In this document: positions 1 through 8,305 of the stretch, piece after piece | Layout of the letters: every line of letters begins with the position of its first letter | How positions within the stretch are numbered: position 1 is the stretch's first letter | NCBI GenBank assembly: GCA_013289715.1 | Contig: JABCZJ010000032.1 | Span: 1-38,839 of the forward strand | Reading direction: 5' to 3' | Source: Acidobacteriota bacterium | Lineage (GTDB): Bacteria; Acidobacteriota; Terriglobia; Acidiferrales; UBA7541 | DNA: 38,839 nt | Program-made: the position numbers and the translations under genes | The notes under the pieces: generated by a model | Database searches by the model: none | What the model saw: only the letters and a program-made list of their open reading frames with translations | Told to the model about the DNA's origin: nothing

Positions 1-149
1 GGGTCGGTGAAAACTTCCTGGTAGCCAGTGAGAGAGGTATTAAAAACGACTTCGCCGCCCCGCCGGGTGCGCGCACCCGCGGCACGGCCGCTAAATGTTC
101 GTCCGTCTTCCAGCGCGAGGGTCGCGCGCGTTGCGGGCTGCTCCGTCAG
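1..149 (-). CDS. carA: Carbamoyl-phosphate synthase small subunit, N-terminal fragment cut by the window edge
   Basis: CarA is the glutaminase subunit that supplies ammonia to CarB to make carbamoyl phosphate for pyrimidine and arginine synthesis in the cytoplasm. Reading leftwards from 149, 49 codons are visible. They contain the CarA N-terminal signature: ALEDGRTFSGRA near residues 12-23 and EVVFNTSLTGYQEVFTD at 33-49. The frame runs off the window, so the glutaminase domain is not seen. Start choice is unusual. The frame is open back to the lepB stop at 168-170 and holds no ATG, GTG or TTG before the conserved region. A GGAGG (155-159) lies 5 nt before a CTG at 147-149, which I take as the start; ATT or CTG just upstream would lack this spacing. 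The gene follows lepB by 18 nt and is probably co-transcribed with it. Family assignment is firm; the start codon is inference. Confidence 0.85.
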   Translation of the reverse strand, partial: MTEQPATRATLALEDGRTFSGRAAGARTRRGGEVVFNTSLTGYQEVFTD

Positions 150-167
150 TGTATCCTCCAGAATATT

Positions 168-770
168 TCATCGCGATGCCGCGTTCACCGTGTACGAAGA
201 AGAGAGCGAGCCGAAATGATCCACCGGCCAGTACGCGAATACTGCCTTGCCGTAAATGTAGGGCCGGCTGACGGGCCCGAACACGCGCGAATCGTTCGAG
301 CTGTCGCGGTGATCCCCCATCACAAAAAAATTCCCTTCCGGAATCTGCACCGGACCGTAGCTCGAACCATCCAGATAGCTCGGCGGAACGTACGGCTCCA
401 CCAGCTCCTTGCCGTTCACATATAGATGACTGGCGCGCAACTCTACCGTTTCGCCCGGCAGCCCGATCACGCGCTTGATGAACGACTTCGAATGGTCCAG
501 AGGATACCAGAAAACCACCACATCGCCGCGTTCGATCGGTTCAAACCGATACACAAATTTGTTGATGAAGATCCGCTCCTGATCGCTCAGCAGCGGCGCC
601 ATGCTGGTGCCTTCCACTTTTACGGGTTGATACAAAAAGATGATGATGACCAGCGCGAGGCCCAGCGCCACGGCCAGATCGCGCGTCCAACTGCGCAATT
701 CGTGCCGCAAACGCGGCAACGTCGAGTTGTTCTGCGGTTCTTGCGGCTCGGGCTGAGTGTTTTCCGTCAT
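168..770 (-). CDS. lepB: Signal peptidase I
   Basis: This 200-aa inner-membrane serine protease removes signal peptides from exported proteins. The N-terminal 30 residues are polar and cytoplasmic. One membrane segment follows at about 31-49. The catalytic Ser lies in the GTSMAP motif (Ser56) and the general-base Lys in SFIKRVIGLPGE (Lys99), giving the Ser/Lys dyad of family S26. The later conserved box GDHRDSSNDSRVFGPV is also present. Length is normal for a single-anchor SPase I; the second anchor of the E. coli enzyme is absent. The ATG at 768-770 is preceded only by a weak purine stretch. carA begins 18 nt after the stop. About 390 bp of repeat-bearing sequence separates it from rsmE, so it may have its own promoter. 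Confidence 0.95.
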   Translation of the reverse strand: MTENTQPEPQEPQNNSTLPRLRHELRSWTRDLAVALGLALVIIIFLYQPVKVEGTSMAPLLSDQERIFINKFVYRFEPIERGDVVVFWYPLDHSKSFIKRVIGLPGETVELRASHLYVNGKELVEPYVPPSYLDGSSYGPVQIPEGNFFVMGDHRDSSNDSRVFGPVSRPYIYGKAVFAYWPVDHFGSLSSSYTVNAASR

Positions 771-1162
771 TCCGCTCTCAAATATTTATAACACGGCAAG
801 ATAGCGCGCGCCAAGCCCGCGCCGTTTGCGTAGTTACGATGCGATGCGCGCGCCATCGGTTGCAGAATCAACGCCAAACTCACCACCGACGAACCTAGAC
901 AAGCTCAACCGCCTGAACGATTTTAACTTTGCTCAGCTTTCTGACGATGCGACGAGCATCGTCATCCTGAGGACGGCGTCTTCGCCTCAAGCCGCCCCCG
1001 CCGCACGCGGGGATCTCTCCCCTGTTTTTCCGATTTTCCTCCGCCTATCCTGCGTCTCCTCGGTGTTAAATCTTTCGCATTTCTCTGTGTCACTGTGCCT
1101 CTGTTGCAATCCCGCCGTTGCCTTGCTCTGCGCACTCTGCTGCTCTGCCGTTCGCCTTTCCG
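771..1162. repeat. Intergenic region with dispersed repeat modules
   Basis: No gene is supported in these 392 bp between lepB and rsmE. Positions 941-1020 hold a module beginning CTGACGATGCGAC, then GTCATCCTGAGG, ending GGATCTCTCC. It recurs at 10550-10620. It is followed about 65 bp later (about 1080-1105) by TCTCTGTGTCACTGTGCCTC. A shorter inverted version of the same two-part order is found at about 18010-18101. GATGC-GACGA-GCATC at 946-960 can form a small hairpin. Confidence 0.65.
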
Positions 1163-1894
1163 CTACGCATCCAAAGCAAAATGCAAAATCGCCAGCGAAG
1201 CCAGCACCGCCGTCTCCGTCCGCAAAATCATCTCGCCCAAGGACGCTTCCATGAATCTCGCTGCACGTGCCGCTGCGAGCTCCGAATCCGTCCACCCGCC
1301 CTCCGGCCCAATCGAAATTTCAGCGGATGTAGCGTTCACATCCCGCAACACATCATGAATCGGCGGCGCGTCGCTGCGTTCCGAAAGCAAAATCTTGCAC
1401 TCCGCGCGAGACCCCTGGTAAGCCTTGTCTAGCGCAACAGCCGCCGCAATCCTGGGCGGCCGCAAACGCCGCGACTGCTGCGCCGATTCCAACACAATTC
1501 TCTCCCACCGCGCATGTCGCTTCGTCGCTGCAGCAACCAACACTTTGTCGGTCCGCGCTGCAATCAGCGGAGTGATTTCGTTCACGCCCAGCTCGGTTGC
1601 CTTCTCCAGACACCACTCAAACCGATCGAACTTCACCAGCGCAATCAGTAAATGCAGATGCAACGCCGGCTCGCGCGCTTCGATCGGTTCAAGCAACGAA
1701 AATTCCACGCGATTGTCACCCCGCTTCAGCAACCCGACGCGTTCGACGCGTGCCAGCCACACCCGTTCCCCATCGCTCAATTCGTAAAGCTGCCCCGGCT
1801 CAGCCCGCAGCACGCGCCCCAAATGCTCAGCAGTGTCGCCGCGCACAATCGCACTGGCACCCTCGAATCGATCAACGAAAAATCGGCGTCGCAC
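1163..1894 (-). CDS. rsmE: 16S rRNA (uracil-1498-N3)-methyltransferase
   Basis: RsmE is a SPOUT-class enzyme that uses S-adenosylmethionine to methylate N3 of U1498 in 16S rRNA in the 30S subunit. The 243-aa protein has the usual length. The N-terminal PUA-like part (about 1-70) carries RRFFVD and HLGRVLR. The C-terminal trefoil-knot domain carries the family's SAM-binding motifs, ISIGPEGGWTDSE (about 194-205) and LGEMILRTETA (219-229), and KATELGV at about 98-104. The start is GTG at 1892-1894, directly before RRRFF. It lies downstream of dnaJ on the same strand, an arrangement common in bacteria, usually with prmA between them; prmA is not here. Identification is firm. Confidence 0.94.
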   Translation of the reverse strand: MRRRFFVDRFEGASAIVRGDTAEHLGRVLRAEPGQLYELSDGERVWLARVERVGLLKRGDNRVEFSLLEPIEAREPALHLHLLIALVKFDRFEWCLEKATELGVNEITPLIAARTDKVLVAAATKRHARWERIVLESAQQSRRLRPPRIAAAVALDKAYQGSRAECKILLSERSDAPPIHDVLRDVNATSAEISIGPEGGWTDSELAAARAARFMEASLGEMILRTETAVLASLAILHFALDA

Positions 1895-1984
1895 GGTTGG
1901 ATTCTAACCCGCCGCTGCGCGGAAAGCTAAGCGGCGAAAACGAACAAGTAGAACTCTCGGATGCTTTTAGCCCACCATTCTCTA

Positions 1985-2173
1985 ATGAAGCCCAAGCAAG
2001 TTTGGATGTCTTGCCCGAAGGAGCGGACCTGCACAGTCACGCTCATTGAGGGAACGAAGCGCGTTTTCATCGCAACGCACGTGATGGAAACCGCCGATGG
2101 AGACACAACAATCTGGAATGGCCTTCAATCAGTGGAAGGTTACAAACGGTCTGAATTCAAAAACATCGAGTAA
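1985..2173 (+). CDS. Possible small protein of unknown function (62 aa)
   Basis: This is an open frame on the strand opposite dnaJ and rsmE, in the 321-bp gap between them. From the ATG at 1985 it encodes 62 residues with ordinary composition and GC-rich third positions, ending YKRSEFKNIE. The segment VTLIEGTKRVFIATHVMETADGDTTIW looks like alternating beta strands, but I recognise no family. There is no clear Shine-Dalgarno sequence; an alternative ATG lies at 1961. A different frame over the same DNA ends LPEGADLHSHAH, resembling the start of an amidohydrolase-type motif, then stops. The region may therefore be decayed coding DNA rather than a living gene. Confidence 0.3.
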   Translation: MKPKQVWMSCPKERTCTVTLIEGTKRVFIATHVMETADGDTTIWNGLQSVEGYKRSEFKNIE

Positions 2174-2215
2174 AAGTGCGAACTCTCGCGAGCGGACGAA
2201 GACCCGCTCTTTGGA

Positions 2216-3361
2216 TCAACCAAAAATATCCTTCACTTTATCGAAGAACGTCGAATTGCGCTCCGCCGCCTTGTTCTCCACTTTCAGCGTCTGCCCCAGC
2301 TGCTCCAGCAGCCGCCGCTGGTCGCGCGACACTTTCGCCGGAATCACCACGCGAATGCTGATGTACAAATCGCCGCGCCCGCCGTGCGGATTGGGCAAGC
2401 CCTTGCCCTTTTTGCGGAAAATCTGACCGGACTGCGTGCCCTCCGGAATTTCCAGTTCTTCTTCGCCCTTCAGCGTCTGCACTTTGATCTTGTCGCCCAG
2501 CGCCGCCTGCGAAAAACTGATGGGAATTTCGCAGATCAGATCGGAACCGCGCCGCTCGAAGAACGCGTGCTCCTTCACTTCCAGAAAAATGTAGAGGTCG
2601 CCCGGCCCGCCACCGTTCGTTCCCGGCTCGCCCTGGCCCGTCATGCGGAGACGCGTGCCGGAATCCACTCCCGCCGGAATGCCCACTTCCAGGGTGCGTT
2701 CGCGCTCGATGCGCCCCACGCCGCGGCAACTGGCGCACGCGTCCTTGATCGTCTGCCCCGCACCCTGGCACGCCGGGCAAGTACGCGTGATGGAAAAAAA
2801 TCCCTGCGAGTAGGCCAGCTGGCCGCGCCCGGCGCACGTCGTGCAAGTGGACATGCCCGTACCTGGTTTCGCGCCCGTGCCCTTGCAGGCTTCGCACAGC
2901 TCGTGCCGCGTCAGTTGAATCTTGCTGGTGATGCCCGCCGCGGCTTCTTCGAAGCTGAGCGACATGTCGTAACGCAAATCCGCGCCGCGCTGCCCGCGCG
3001 CCCCGCCGCGTCCGCCGCGCCGACGCGCGCCGCCGAGCACCTCATCGAACCCGAAAAGATCGCCGAGAATATCCTGAAATTCCTCGAAGATCGTGGAATT
3101 GAAGCCGGAATCGAATCCGCGATTGCCCAGCCCAGCCGCTCCGTAGCGGTCGTACACCGAGCGCTTCTGCTCGTCGGAAAGTACGGCATAGGCTTCGGAA
3201 GCCGCGCGAAAATTATGCTCGGCCTCTTCTTTTTTATCAGGATTGCGGTCGGGATGCCACTTGAGAGCCGCTTTACGGTATGCGGATTTGATCTGCTCGG
3301 GCGTAGCATCGCGCGCCACACCCAAAACCTCGTAAAAATCATTGCCGTTGCTGGCCGCCAT
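2216..3361 (-). CDS. dnaJ: Chaperone DnaJ (Hsp40)
   Basis: DnaJ delivers unfolded clients to DnaK and stimulates its ATPase. The 381-aa protein has the full type I layout. The J domain covers about 8-75 with the HPD motif at 36-38. A Gly/Arg-rich linker spans about 77-127. Four zinc-binding repeats are intact: CEACKGTG (156-163), CTTCAGRG (173-180), CPACQGAG (195-202) and CASCRGVG (209-216). Two beta-sandwich client-binding domains and a C-terminal dimerisation tail follow. The Phe content of the G/F linker is lower than in E. coli DnaJ. It is downstream of grpE with a 94-bp gap and probably belongs to the hrcA operon. A weak 6-bp stem (2190-2209) lies just after the stop, without a T run. 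Confidence 0.97.
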   Translation of the reverse strand: MAASNGNDFYEVLGVARDATPEQIKSAYRKAALKWHPDRNPDKKEEAEHNFRAASEAYAVLSDEQKRSVYDRYGAAGLGNRGFDSGFNSTIFEEFQDILGDLFGFDEVLGGARRRGGRGGARGQRGADLRYDMSLSFEEAAAGITSKIQLTRHELCEACKGTGAKPGTGMSTCTTCAGRGQLAYSQGFFSITRTCPACQGAGQTIKDACASCRGVGRIERERTLEVGIPAGVDSGTRLRMTGQGEPGTNGGGPGDLYIFLEVKEHAFFERRGSDLICEIPISFSQAALGDKIKVQTLKGEEELEIPEGTQSGQIFRKKGKGLPNPHGGRGDLYISIRVVIPAKVSRDQRRLLEQLGQTLKVENKAAERNSTFFDKVKDIFG

Positions 3362-3455
3362 CGTTCTTATGTCTCCGGGTAATTAAAATTGATGTACTGC
3401 GAGAATCGCTACTGGCATTCCGCTCACGCCGCACGGCTTGCGCCACGCGCGCCTC

Positions 3456-4046
3456 TTAGTTCGAAGGCGCCGTCGCCACACGCACCATCGCCGGCCGCAG
3501 CACGCGATCGTGAAACAGATATCCCGTCTGCATCTCCCCAATGACCGTGCCCTCCGGCTTGTCCGCCGTCGGCACATTTTCAATCGCGTGATGCAAATGC
3601 GGATCGAACGGCTTCCCCACGGCTTCGATCGGCTGCAGGCCCTGCTTCGCCAGCGCATGCCACAACTGCGCGCGAATCATTTCGAATCCTTTGCGGTATT
3701 CAGGACTGGCCCCACCTGATTGGCCCGACAGCGCCAGGTCGAAAGCATCCAACACAGGCAGCACCTGCTCGATCAGCTGCTCCGCGCCGCGATGCCGCTC
3801 CTGCTGCCGTTCCCGTTCGACGCGCTTGCGGTAATTCTCAAAATCCGCCTGCCGCCGCACCAACGTATTCTGCAAATCCTGTTTTTCGGAGACGAGCTTC
3901 TCAACCTGGTCGGCAGCCGATCCGTCGCCCGCAGCTAAAGAATCCGGCGCAGCCTGATTCGCCGTGGGATCCTCGGCCGCGCCAGCCGCAGCCGCGAAAC
4001 CCTTCTCCGAAAAATCTCTGTCTTTATTCTGTTTTTGTGACGCCAA
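3456..4046 (-). CDS. grpE: Nucleotide exchange factor GrpE
   Basis: GrpE releases ADP from DnaK in the Hsp70 cycle. The 196-aa protein has a low-complexity acidic/Ala-rich N-terminus (about 1-45), a long coiled coil containing KLVSEKQDLQNTLVRRQADFENYRKRVERER (split here only by description, about 50-85), and the C-terminal beta domain with the signature GKPFDPHLHHAI and VIGEMQTGYLFHDRVLRPAMVRV. Length is typical. It starts 5 nt after the hrcA stop, so the two are surely co-transcribed. Confidence 0.96.
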   Translation of the reverse strand: MASQKQNKDRDFSEKGFAAAAGAAEDPTANQAAPDSLAAGDGSAADQVEKLVSEKQDLQNTLVRRQADFENYRKRVERERQQERHRGAEQLIEQVLPVLDAFDLALSGQSGGASPEYRKGFEMIRAQLWHALAKQGLQPIEAVGKPFDPHLHHAIENVPTADKPEGTVIGEMQTGYLFHDRVLRPAMVRVATAPSN

Positions 4047-4051
4047 AGAAA

Positions 4052-5095
4052 TCAGCCCCCCTCTTGCTCTTCAGAAAAAAATTGCGCCATGAACGCCACG
4101 GCAGTAATCACCCGTTCGTAATGCATGCGCATCGGCGCCAGGATTCCCAGCGTTCCCTGCACCTGGTCTTTAGATGAATACGACGCCGAAACGATGGCAA
4201 GATGTTTTCCCGCATTCGAAATCTTATCCAGGCCCAGCTCCACGTGCACCGGCTCCGGCGATTCGATGCAGCCGCTCAGCAACGCGATCAAGCGGTCCTT
4301 CTCTTCAATCGCCTCGAGCAATTCGCGCAATTGCTCCGGATTGGTAAAATCCGGCGAAGAAGCGATCTGCGCCGCGCCATCCACATAGATTTTGCGGTCA
4401 GCCACATCACCCAGCACGCTCGGATCGCACAGGATCAGCGCGGTGCCCGCCAGTTGCCCGTACTGCTCGCGGTCCTCTTCCAACTGCTTGCGCAAATCGG
4501 CGCGCATCGCCTCCAGCGTCCAGCCGATGTAATGCCGGTTCAAATATTCCGACGTGCGATCCAAATCCTCTTGCAGAAATGGCTTCTCCGGCCGAATCAA
4601 TTTGTCGCGCGTCACTCCGCCACCGGAAATCAAAATCACCAGCACGCGCCCGTCCGGCAAAAGCAGAAAACGCAAATGCTCCACGACGCTGCGCGCCAGC
4701 GGTGGCGCAATGAAAATTCCCAGCCCGCGCGAAACCGCAGCCAGCACATGGCTGGCGCGCTCCATTACCGCCTCCGGAGTTTGCGCCGCCGCAAGCTCGC
4801 GGCGAATCCACAGCAGGTCGGCGGGGCTGGCCGTCGCCTGCGCCGCAACCTGCTCCACAAAAAAGCGATATGCCGCCGCTGTCGGAACGCGACCGGCAGA
4901 AGTGTGCGGCTGGAACAGCAGACCAGCGTCCTCCAGGTCCGCCATCACATTGCGTACCGTAGCCGAACTGAGCGGCTCGATATGCCGGTGCACAATGCTG
5001 CGCGAAGAGACTGGCTCGCCCGTCTCGATATACGCGCGCACCACGTCCGTCAAAATCTGCTGGTGGCGTTTCTGTTGTAAAACCGTTGGACTCAT
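4052..5095 (-). CDS. hrcA: Heat-inducible transcription repressor HrcA
   Basis: HrcA represses class I heat-shock genes by binding the CIRCE inverted repeat, and its folding is linked to GroEL availability. The 347-aa protein has the N-terminal winged helix-turn-helix with TGEPVSSRSIV and the conserved LSSATVRNVMADLEDAGLL, followed by QPHTSAGRVPT. GAF-like and dimerisation regions follow, including the late segment GTLGILAPMRMHYERVI. Length and start (ATG 5093-5095) agree with the family. It is the first gene of an hrcA-grpE-dnaJ unit. I looked for a CIRCE element (TTAGCACTC and its inverted partner) in its leader and saw none, so autoregulation of the usual type is not supported here. Confidence 0.96.
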   Translation of the reverse strand: MSPTVLQQKRHQQILTDVVRAYIETGEPVSSRSIVHRHIEPLSSATVRNVMADLEDAGLLFQPHTSAGRVPTAAAYRFFVEQVAAQATASPADLLWIRRELAAAQTPEAVMERASHVLAAVSRGLGIFIAPPLARSVVEHLRFLLLPDGRVLVILISGGGVTRDKLIRPEKPFLQEDLDRTSEYLNRHYIGWTLEAMRADLRKQLEEDREQYGQLAGTALILCDPSVLGDVADRKIYVDGAAQIASSPDFTNPEQLRELLEAIEEKDRLIALLSGCIESPEPVHVELGLDKISNAGKHLAIVSASYSSKDQVQGTLGILAPMRMHYERVITAVAFMAQFFSEEQEGG

Positions 5096-5163
5096 GCGTT
5101 TCCACCGAAACGAAGCCGGCGACCATGATTACAGCTGCCCCGCGACACTACCATCCTCATTTT

Positions 5164-5192
5164 AGTGTAGACGCTGCGCCGCAAGGCGTCAA
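5164..5192 (-). promoter_or_regulatory. Sigma70-type promoter of hrcA-grpE-dnaJ
   Basis: On the minus strand TTGACG (5187-5192) and TACACT (5164-5169) are separated by exactly 17 nt. Transcription would begin near 5157, giving a leader of about 60 nt before the hrcA ATG. The spacer contains a GACGC/GCGTC inverted repeat pair overlapping the -35 (5169-5190) that could bind a regulator, but it does not match CIRCE. Confidence 0.6.
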
Positions 5193-5349
5193 CTTGACCC
5201 CAAAACGGAGTCGCGCAATACGCACGTCCATAAACACAAATGCCGTTGCCAGAAAGGAAACTTGCGCGCCCTTAGCCTCGTATCATATTGTGTACGGGCC
5301 GTTGCCCCTGGCGAACACCCCTCAGAGCGTACTTCGTGTGGGAGGATGG

Positions 5350-7344
5350 ATGAGATTGACGAAAGTGTTTGTACTCGCCGCAAGCGTAGCCATCTGCAGC
5401 GGCCCAGTTTTTTCTCAAGCCCCCGCGCCCACCCAGGAAGCAAAGCCCACAGCCGCATCAGCCGACACGGCAGCCAAACCGCTCTCGACCCGCATCGTCG
5501 CCTACCAGATCGAAGCCAAGCTCGACCCCACCAAGCACACCATCGCAGCAAACGAGACTCTCACTTATAAAAACTTGACCGGCCAACCGCAGCAAACTTT
5601 CCCCTTCCATCTCTACCTGAACGCCTTCCAACCGCAATCCACTTTCATGACCGAAGTCCGCCTGGCCGGCACGCGCGGCAATGGCCCGGATTCCGAGTGG
5701 GATCCCAAACATTTCGGCTCGATCACTGTGGACAAACTCGAAGTCGAAGGCGCCGGCGATCTAACCAGCAAAATGGAATTCATCCATCCCGACGATAACA
5801 ACACGGAAGACCGCACGGTATTCCAACTCACGCTGCCGAAACCAATCGCCCCCGGCGCCTCCGTAGAATTCCACATCGCCTTCCACGATGTGCTGCCGAA
5901 AGTCGTCGAGCGCACCGGCTACGCCCACGATTTCGATATGGTCGGGCAGTGGTTCCCCAAAGTCGGCGTGTGGTGGAAGAATGCCTGGAACTGCCATCAA
6001 TTCCACGCCACCACAGAATTTTTCGCGGACTTCGGCACCTTCGACGTGAAAATCACCGTCCCGCAAAACGAAATCGTCGGCGCGGGCGGCGATCTGGTCT
6101 CCAGCGCAAATAATTCCGACGGCACGAAAACGCTCGCCTATCATTCCGAGGACGTCCACGATTTTTCCTGGACCGCCAGCCCCAGCTTCACCGTCGTCGA
6201 AGACTCCTGGACCGGCAGCCAAGGCCCCGTAAAGATTCACCTGCTGATGTCGCCCGGGCACATGGGGTCGGCTCAGCGATACATTGATGCGGAGAAAGGC
6301 ACGCTGCGCCTGTTCGATCAATGGTATGGCCCTTATCCCTACGACCGCATCACGATGGTTGACCCGCCGCACGGCGGCACCGACGCTGGCGGCATGGAAT
6401 ATCCGACGCTAATCACACTAGGAACCTCGGCGCACATGCCTCAAGGCGTACTGGCGCCCGAAATTGTCACCGAACACGAGTTCGGCCACCAGTATTGGTA
6501 CGGCATGGTCGCCACCAACGAATTCGAGGAAGCGTGGCTCGACGAAGGCATCAACAGTTACACCGAAGTAAAAGTGATGGACGAGCTGTACGGCAAGAAT
6601 ACTTCGGCGGTGAATTATCCGTTCGTGCAGATGAGCGAAACAGGCTTGCAGCAGTCCGGCTATTTTTCGGATCCAGACAAGGACCCCGTCGCCAGCTTCG
6701 CCTGGAAATTCATCAATAGCGATTCCTACGCTGACATCACCTATGGCAAGACCGCCCTCGTGCTGCTCACACTGGAAAAAGTGATCGGTGAAGACACTTT
6801 GCGCCAGGCCCTGCACACCTATTTCATGCGTTACCGTTTCACGCATCCCACCGGCGAAGATTTCCTGAAAACGATCGAGGAGGTTTCCGGCAAAGACCTG
6901 CGCTGGTATTTCAATCAAGCAATCTACGGCACGCAAGTGCTGGATTATTCGCTCGCCGATGCGCACTCCGATCCGTTGAAGTGGTGGGACGGTCCGGCGC
7001 ACGCCACCCAGAAAAACGACAAGGACGAAGTGTATCGCACCTACATCACCGTGGTTCGCAAGGGCGATTTCATTTTTCCAGTGGACGTGGATATTAAATT
7101 CGACGATGGTTCGACCGCCGTCGAGCACTGGGACGGCCAGGATCGCTGGGTGCGCTACCGGTACGATCGCAAAGCCAAAATCCAGTCCGCGCAGATTGAC
7201 GCGCACAATCAGATCTTCCTGGATCGCGACCCTTTCAATAACAGTTTCACGGAAGAACCGGATCCGCGCGCGGCTCACAAGCTGAGAACCATCTGGGTCT
7301 TCGCCAGCGAATGGCTATCCCAGTTGCTGGCCTGGCTCACCTAA
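5350..7344 (+). CDS. Exported M1-family zinc metallopeptidase
   Basis: This 664-aa protein is a predicted secreted or periplasmic M1 (aminopeptidase N-like) peptidase that would trim N-terminal residues from peptides. A signal peptide, MRLTKVFVLAASVAICS..., ends near residue 24 (VFSQA). The beta-rich N-terminal domain follows. The exopeptidase-type loop is GGMEYP, a variant of the usual GxMEN. The zinc site is HEFGH at 376-380 with the third ligand Glu399 in AWLDEG, the exact 18-residue spacing of the family. A C-terminal helical part (TYGKTALVLLTLEKVIGED, then WYFNQAIYGT) completes it. I chose ATG 5350 because GGAGG sits at 5341-5345 and the signal peptide starts there; the frame is open to 5086 but would bury the signal peptide. 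The next gene follows after 22 nt. Confidence 0.9.
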   Translation: MRLTKVFVLAASVAICSGPVFSQAPAPTQEAKPTAASADTAAKPLSTRIVAYQIEAKLDPTKHTIAANETLTYKNLTGQPQQTFPFHLYLNAFQPQSTFMTEVRLAGTRGNGPDSEWDPKHFGSITVDKLEVEGAGDLTSKMEFIHPDDNNTEDRTVFQLTLPKPIAPGASVEFHIAFHDVLPKVVERTGYAHDFDMVGQWFPKVGVWWKNAWNCHQFHATTEFFADFGTFDVKITVPQNEIVGAGGDLVSSANNSDGTKTLAYHSEDVHDFSWTASPSFTVVEDSWTGSQGPVKIHLLMSPGHMGSAQRYIDAEKGTLRLFDQWYGPYPYDRITMVDPPHGGTDAGGMEYPTLITLGTSAHMPQGVLAPEIVTEHEFGHQYWYGMVATNEFEEAWLDEGINSYTEVKVMDELYGKNTSAVNYPFVQMSETGLQQSGYFSDPDKDPVASFAWKFINSDSYADITYGKTALVLLTLEKVIGEDTLRQALHTYFMRYRFTHPTGEDFLKTIEEVSGKDLRWYFNQAIYGTQVLDYSLADAHSDPLKWWDGPAHATQKNDKDEVYRTYITVVRKGDFIFPVDVDIKFDDGSTAVEHWDGQDRWVRYRYDRKAKIQSAQIDAHNQIFLDRDPFNNSFTEEPDPRAAHKLRTIWVFASEWLSQLLAWLT

Positions 7345-7366
7345 CGGCATCGAAGGAGCAACGCGA

Positions 7367-8305
7367 ATGGCTGCAGCGAATCGAGCGACATTTTTTTCAG
7401 GCGCCGGGCTGGTGTGGCAATGGCAACGCCTGGTCTGGTGGATTTTCATTGTGTGCCTGATTTTCGGATTTTTCTCGACGCACGGAATGACGGAGCGCGC
7501 GAATTTGTTGCTCGATCACAGCGTCGCCGCGCAGCGTCTGGTAAACGGTTTCGACTTCTCGGCGATCATCATGCTCCAACAATTGCGGGATTCGCCTCTG
7601 GAAATTCACGGCCCCCCTATCTTTCATTTCTCAGCGCTCTTCGTGGTCTTCATGCTGTTTGCGACGGGCGGCATTCTCGCCGCCTACGTGCTCGACGAAA
7701 AACCCACCACCACGGCTTTCTTCGAAGCCGCCGGCCACCACTTCTGGCGTTTTTTCCGCCTGACGATTTATCTCGCCATCGTGCTGCTGCCCATCGCGGG
7801 GCTCGCCGCCCTCACCAGCTCGATGCACACGCGCATTGAGGAGCTATCCATTTCTCCCTACCCTGGCGATCATTTTGTCGAAGCGGCTGCTGTCGTAATC
7901 CTGCTGCTCTTGATTATCGTGCGCGTGTGGTTTGACATGGCCCAGGTCATCGCTGTCGCCGACGACGAAAAGAAAATGCATCGCGCCCTCCGCCGCGCGT
8001 TCGGATTGCTGCGCCGCAATTTTTTCTCACTCTTCTGGCTTTACCTGCGCGTCAGCATCATCACGTGGGTGCTATTCGCTTTCGGGCTATACATCTGGAT
8101 GTTCCGCCTGGGCCCGCAAGCGAACGTCGCCGCATTTCTGGTCAGCCAACTGATGATTCTGATTTGGCTCGGCACGCGCCTCTGGCAACGAGCCAGCGAA
8201 GCAATCTGGTATCGCAATTACCAGGCGAATCGGGTCCCGGAACCGGCGTGGACTCCGCCGCCAGCCCCAATGTACATGCCAGTCGCGGCCGAGCCGCAGG
8301 CGTAA
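7367..8305 (+). CDS. Multi-pass membrane protein of unknown function
   Basis: A 312-aa integral membrane protein. It has about six hydrophobic segments: roughly residues 21-37, 85-108, 128-150, 172-193, 228-248 and 255-273. The loop after the fourth, FDMAQVIAVADDEKKMHRALRRAFGLLRRNFF, is strongly basic and resembles the cytoplasmic amphipathic stretch seen in many uncharacterised glycerophosphoryl-diester or YesL-type membrane proteins, but I cannot name a family. The C-terminus is Pro/Ala-rich. AAGGAG at 7353-7358 is well placed for ATG 7367. It lies 22 nt after the M1 peptidase and is probably co-expressed with it. The role is unknown. Confidence 0.85.
   Translation: MAAANRATFFSGAGLVWQWQRLVWWIFIVCLIFGFFSTHGMTERANLLLDHSVAAQRLVNGFDFSAIIMLQQLRDSPLEIHGPPIFHFSALFVVFMLFATGGILAAYVLDEKPTTTAFFEAAGHHFWRFFRLTIYLAIVLLPIAGLAALTSSMHTRIEELSISPYPGDHFVEAAAVVILLLLIIVRVWFDMAQVIAVADDEKKMHRALRRAFGLLRRNFFSLFWLYLRVSIITWVLFAFGLYIWMFRLGPQANVAAFLVSQLMILIWLGTRLWQRASEAIWYRNYQANRVPEPAWTPPPAPMYMPVAAEPQA

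Noticed and set aside
2384..3382. 332-aa open frame antisense to dnaJ
   Set aside because: It lies wholly opposite a clear dnaJ; composition is Arg/Ala-rich and follows from the GC-rich third positions of the real gene.
5086..5349. N-terminal extension of the M1 peptidase frame
   Set aside because: It would place the signal peptide inside the protein and overlap the hrcA promoter and start; the GGAGG at 5341 supports ATG 5350.
5096..5350. CIRCE operator
   Set aside because: No TTAGCACTC/GAGTGCTAA pair was found in the hrcA leader.
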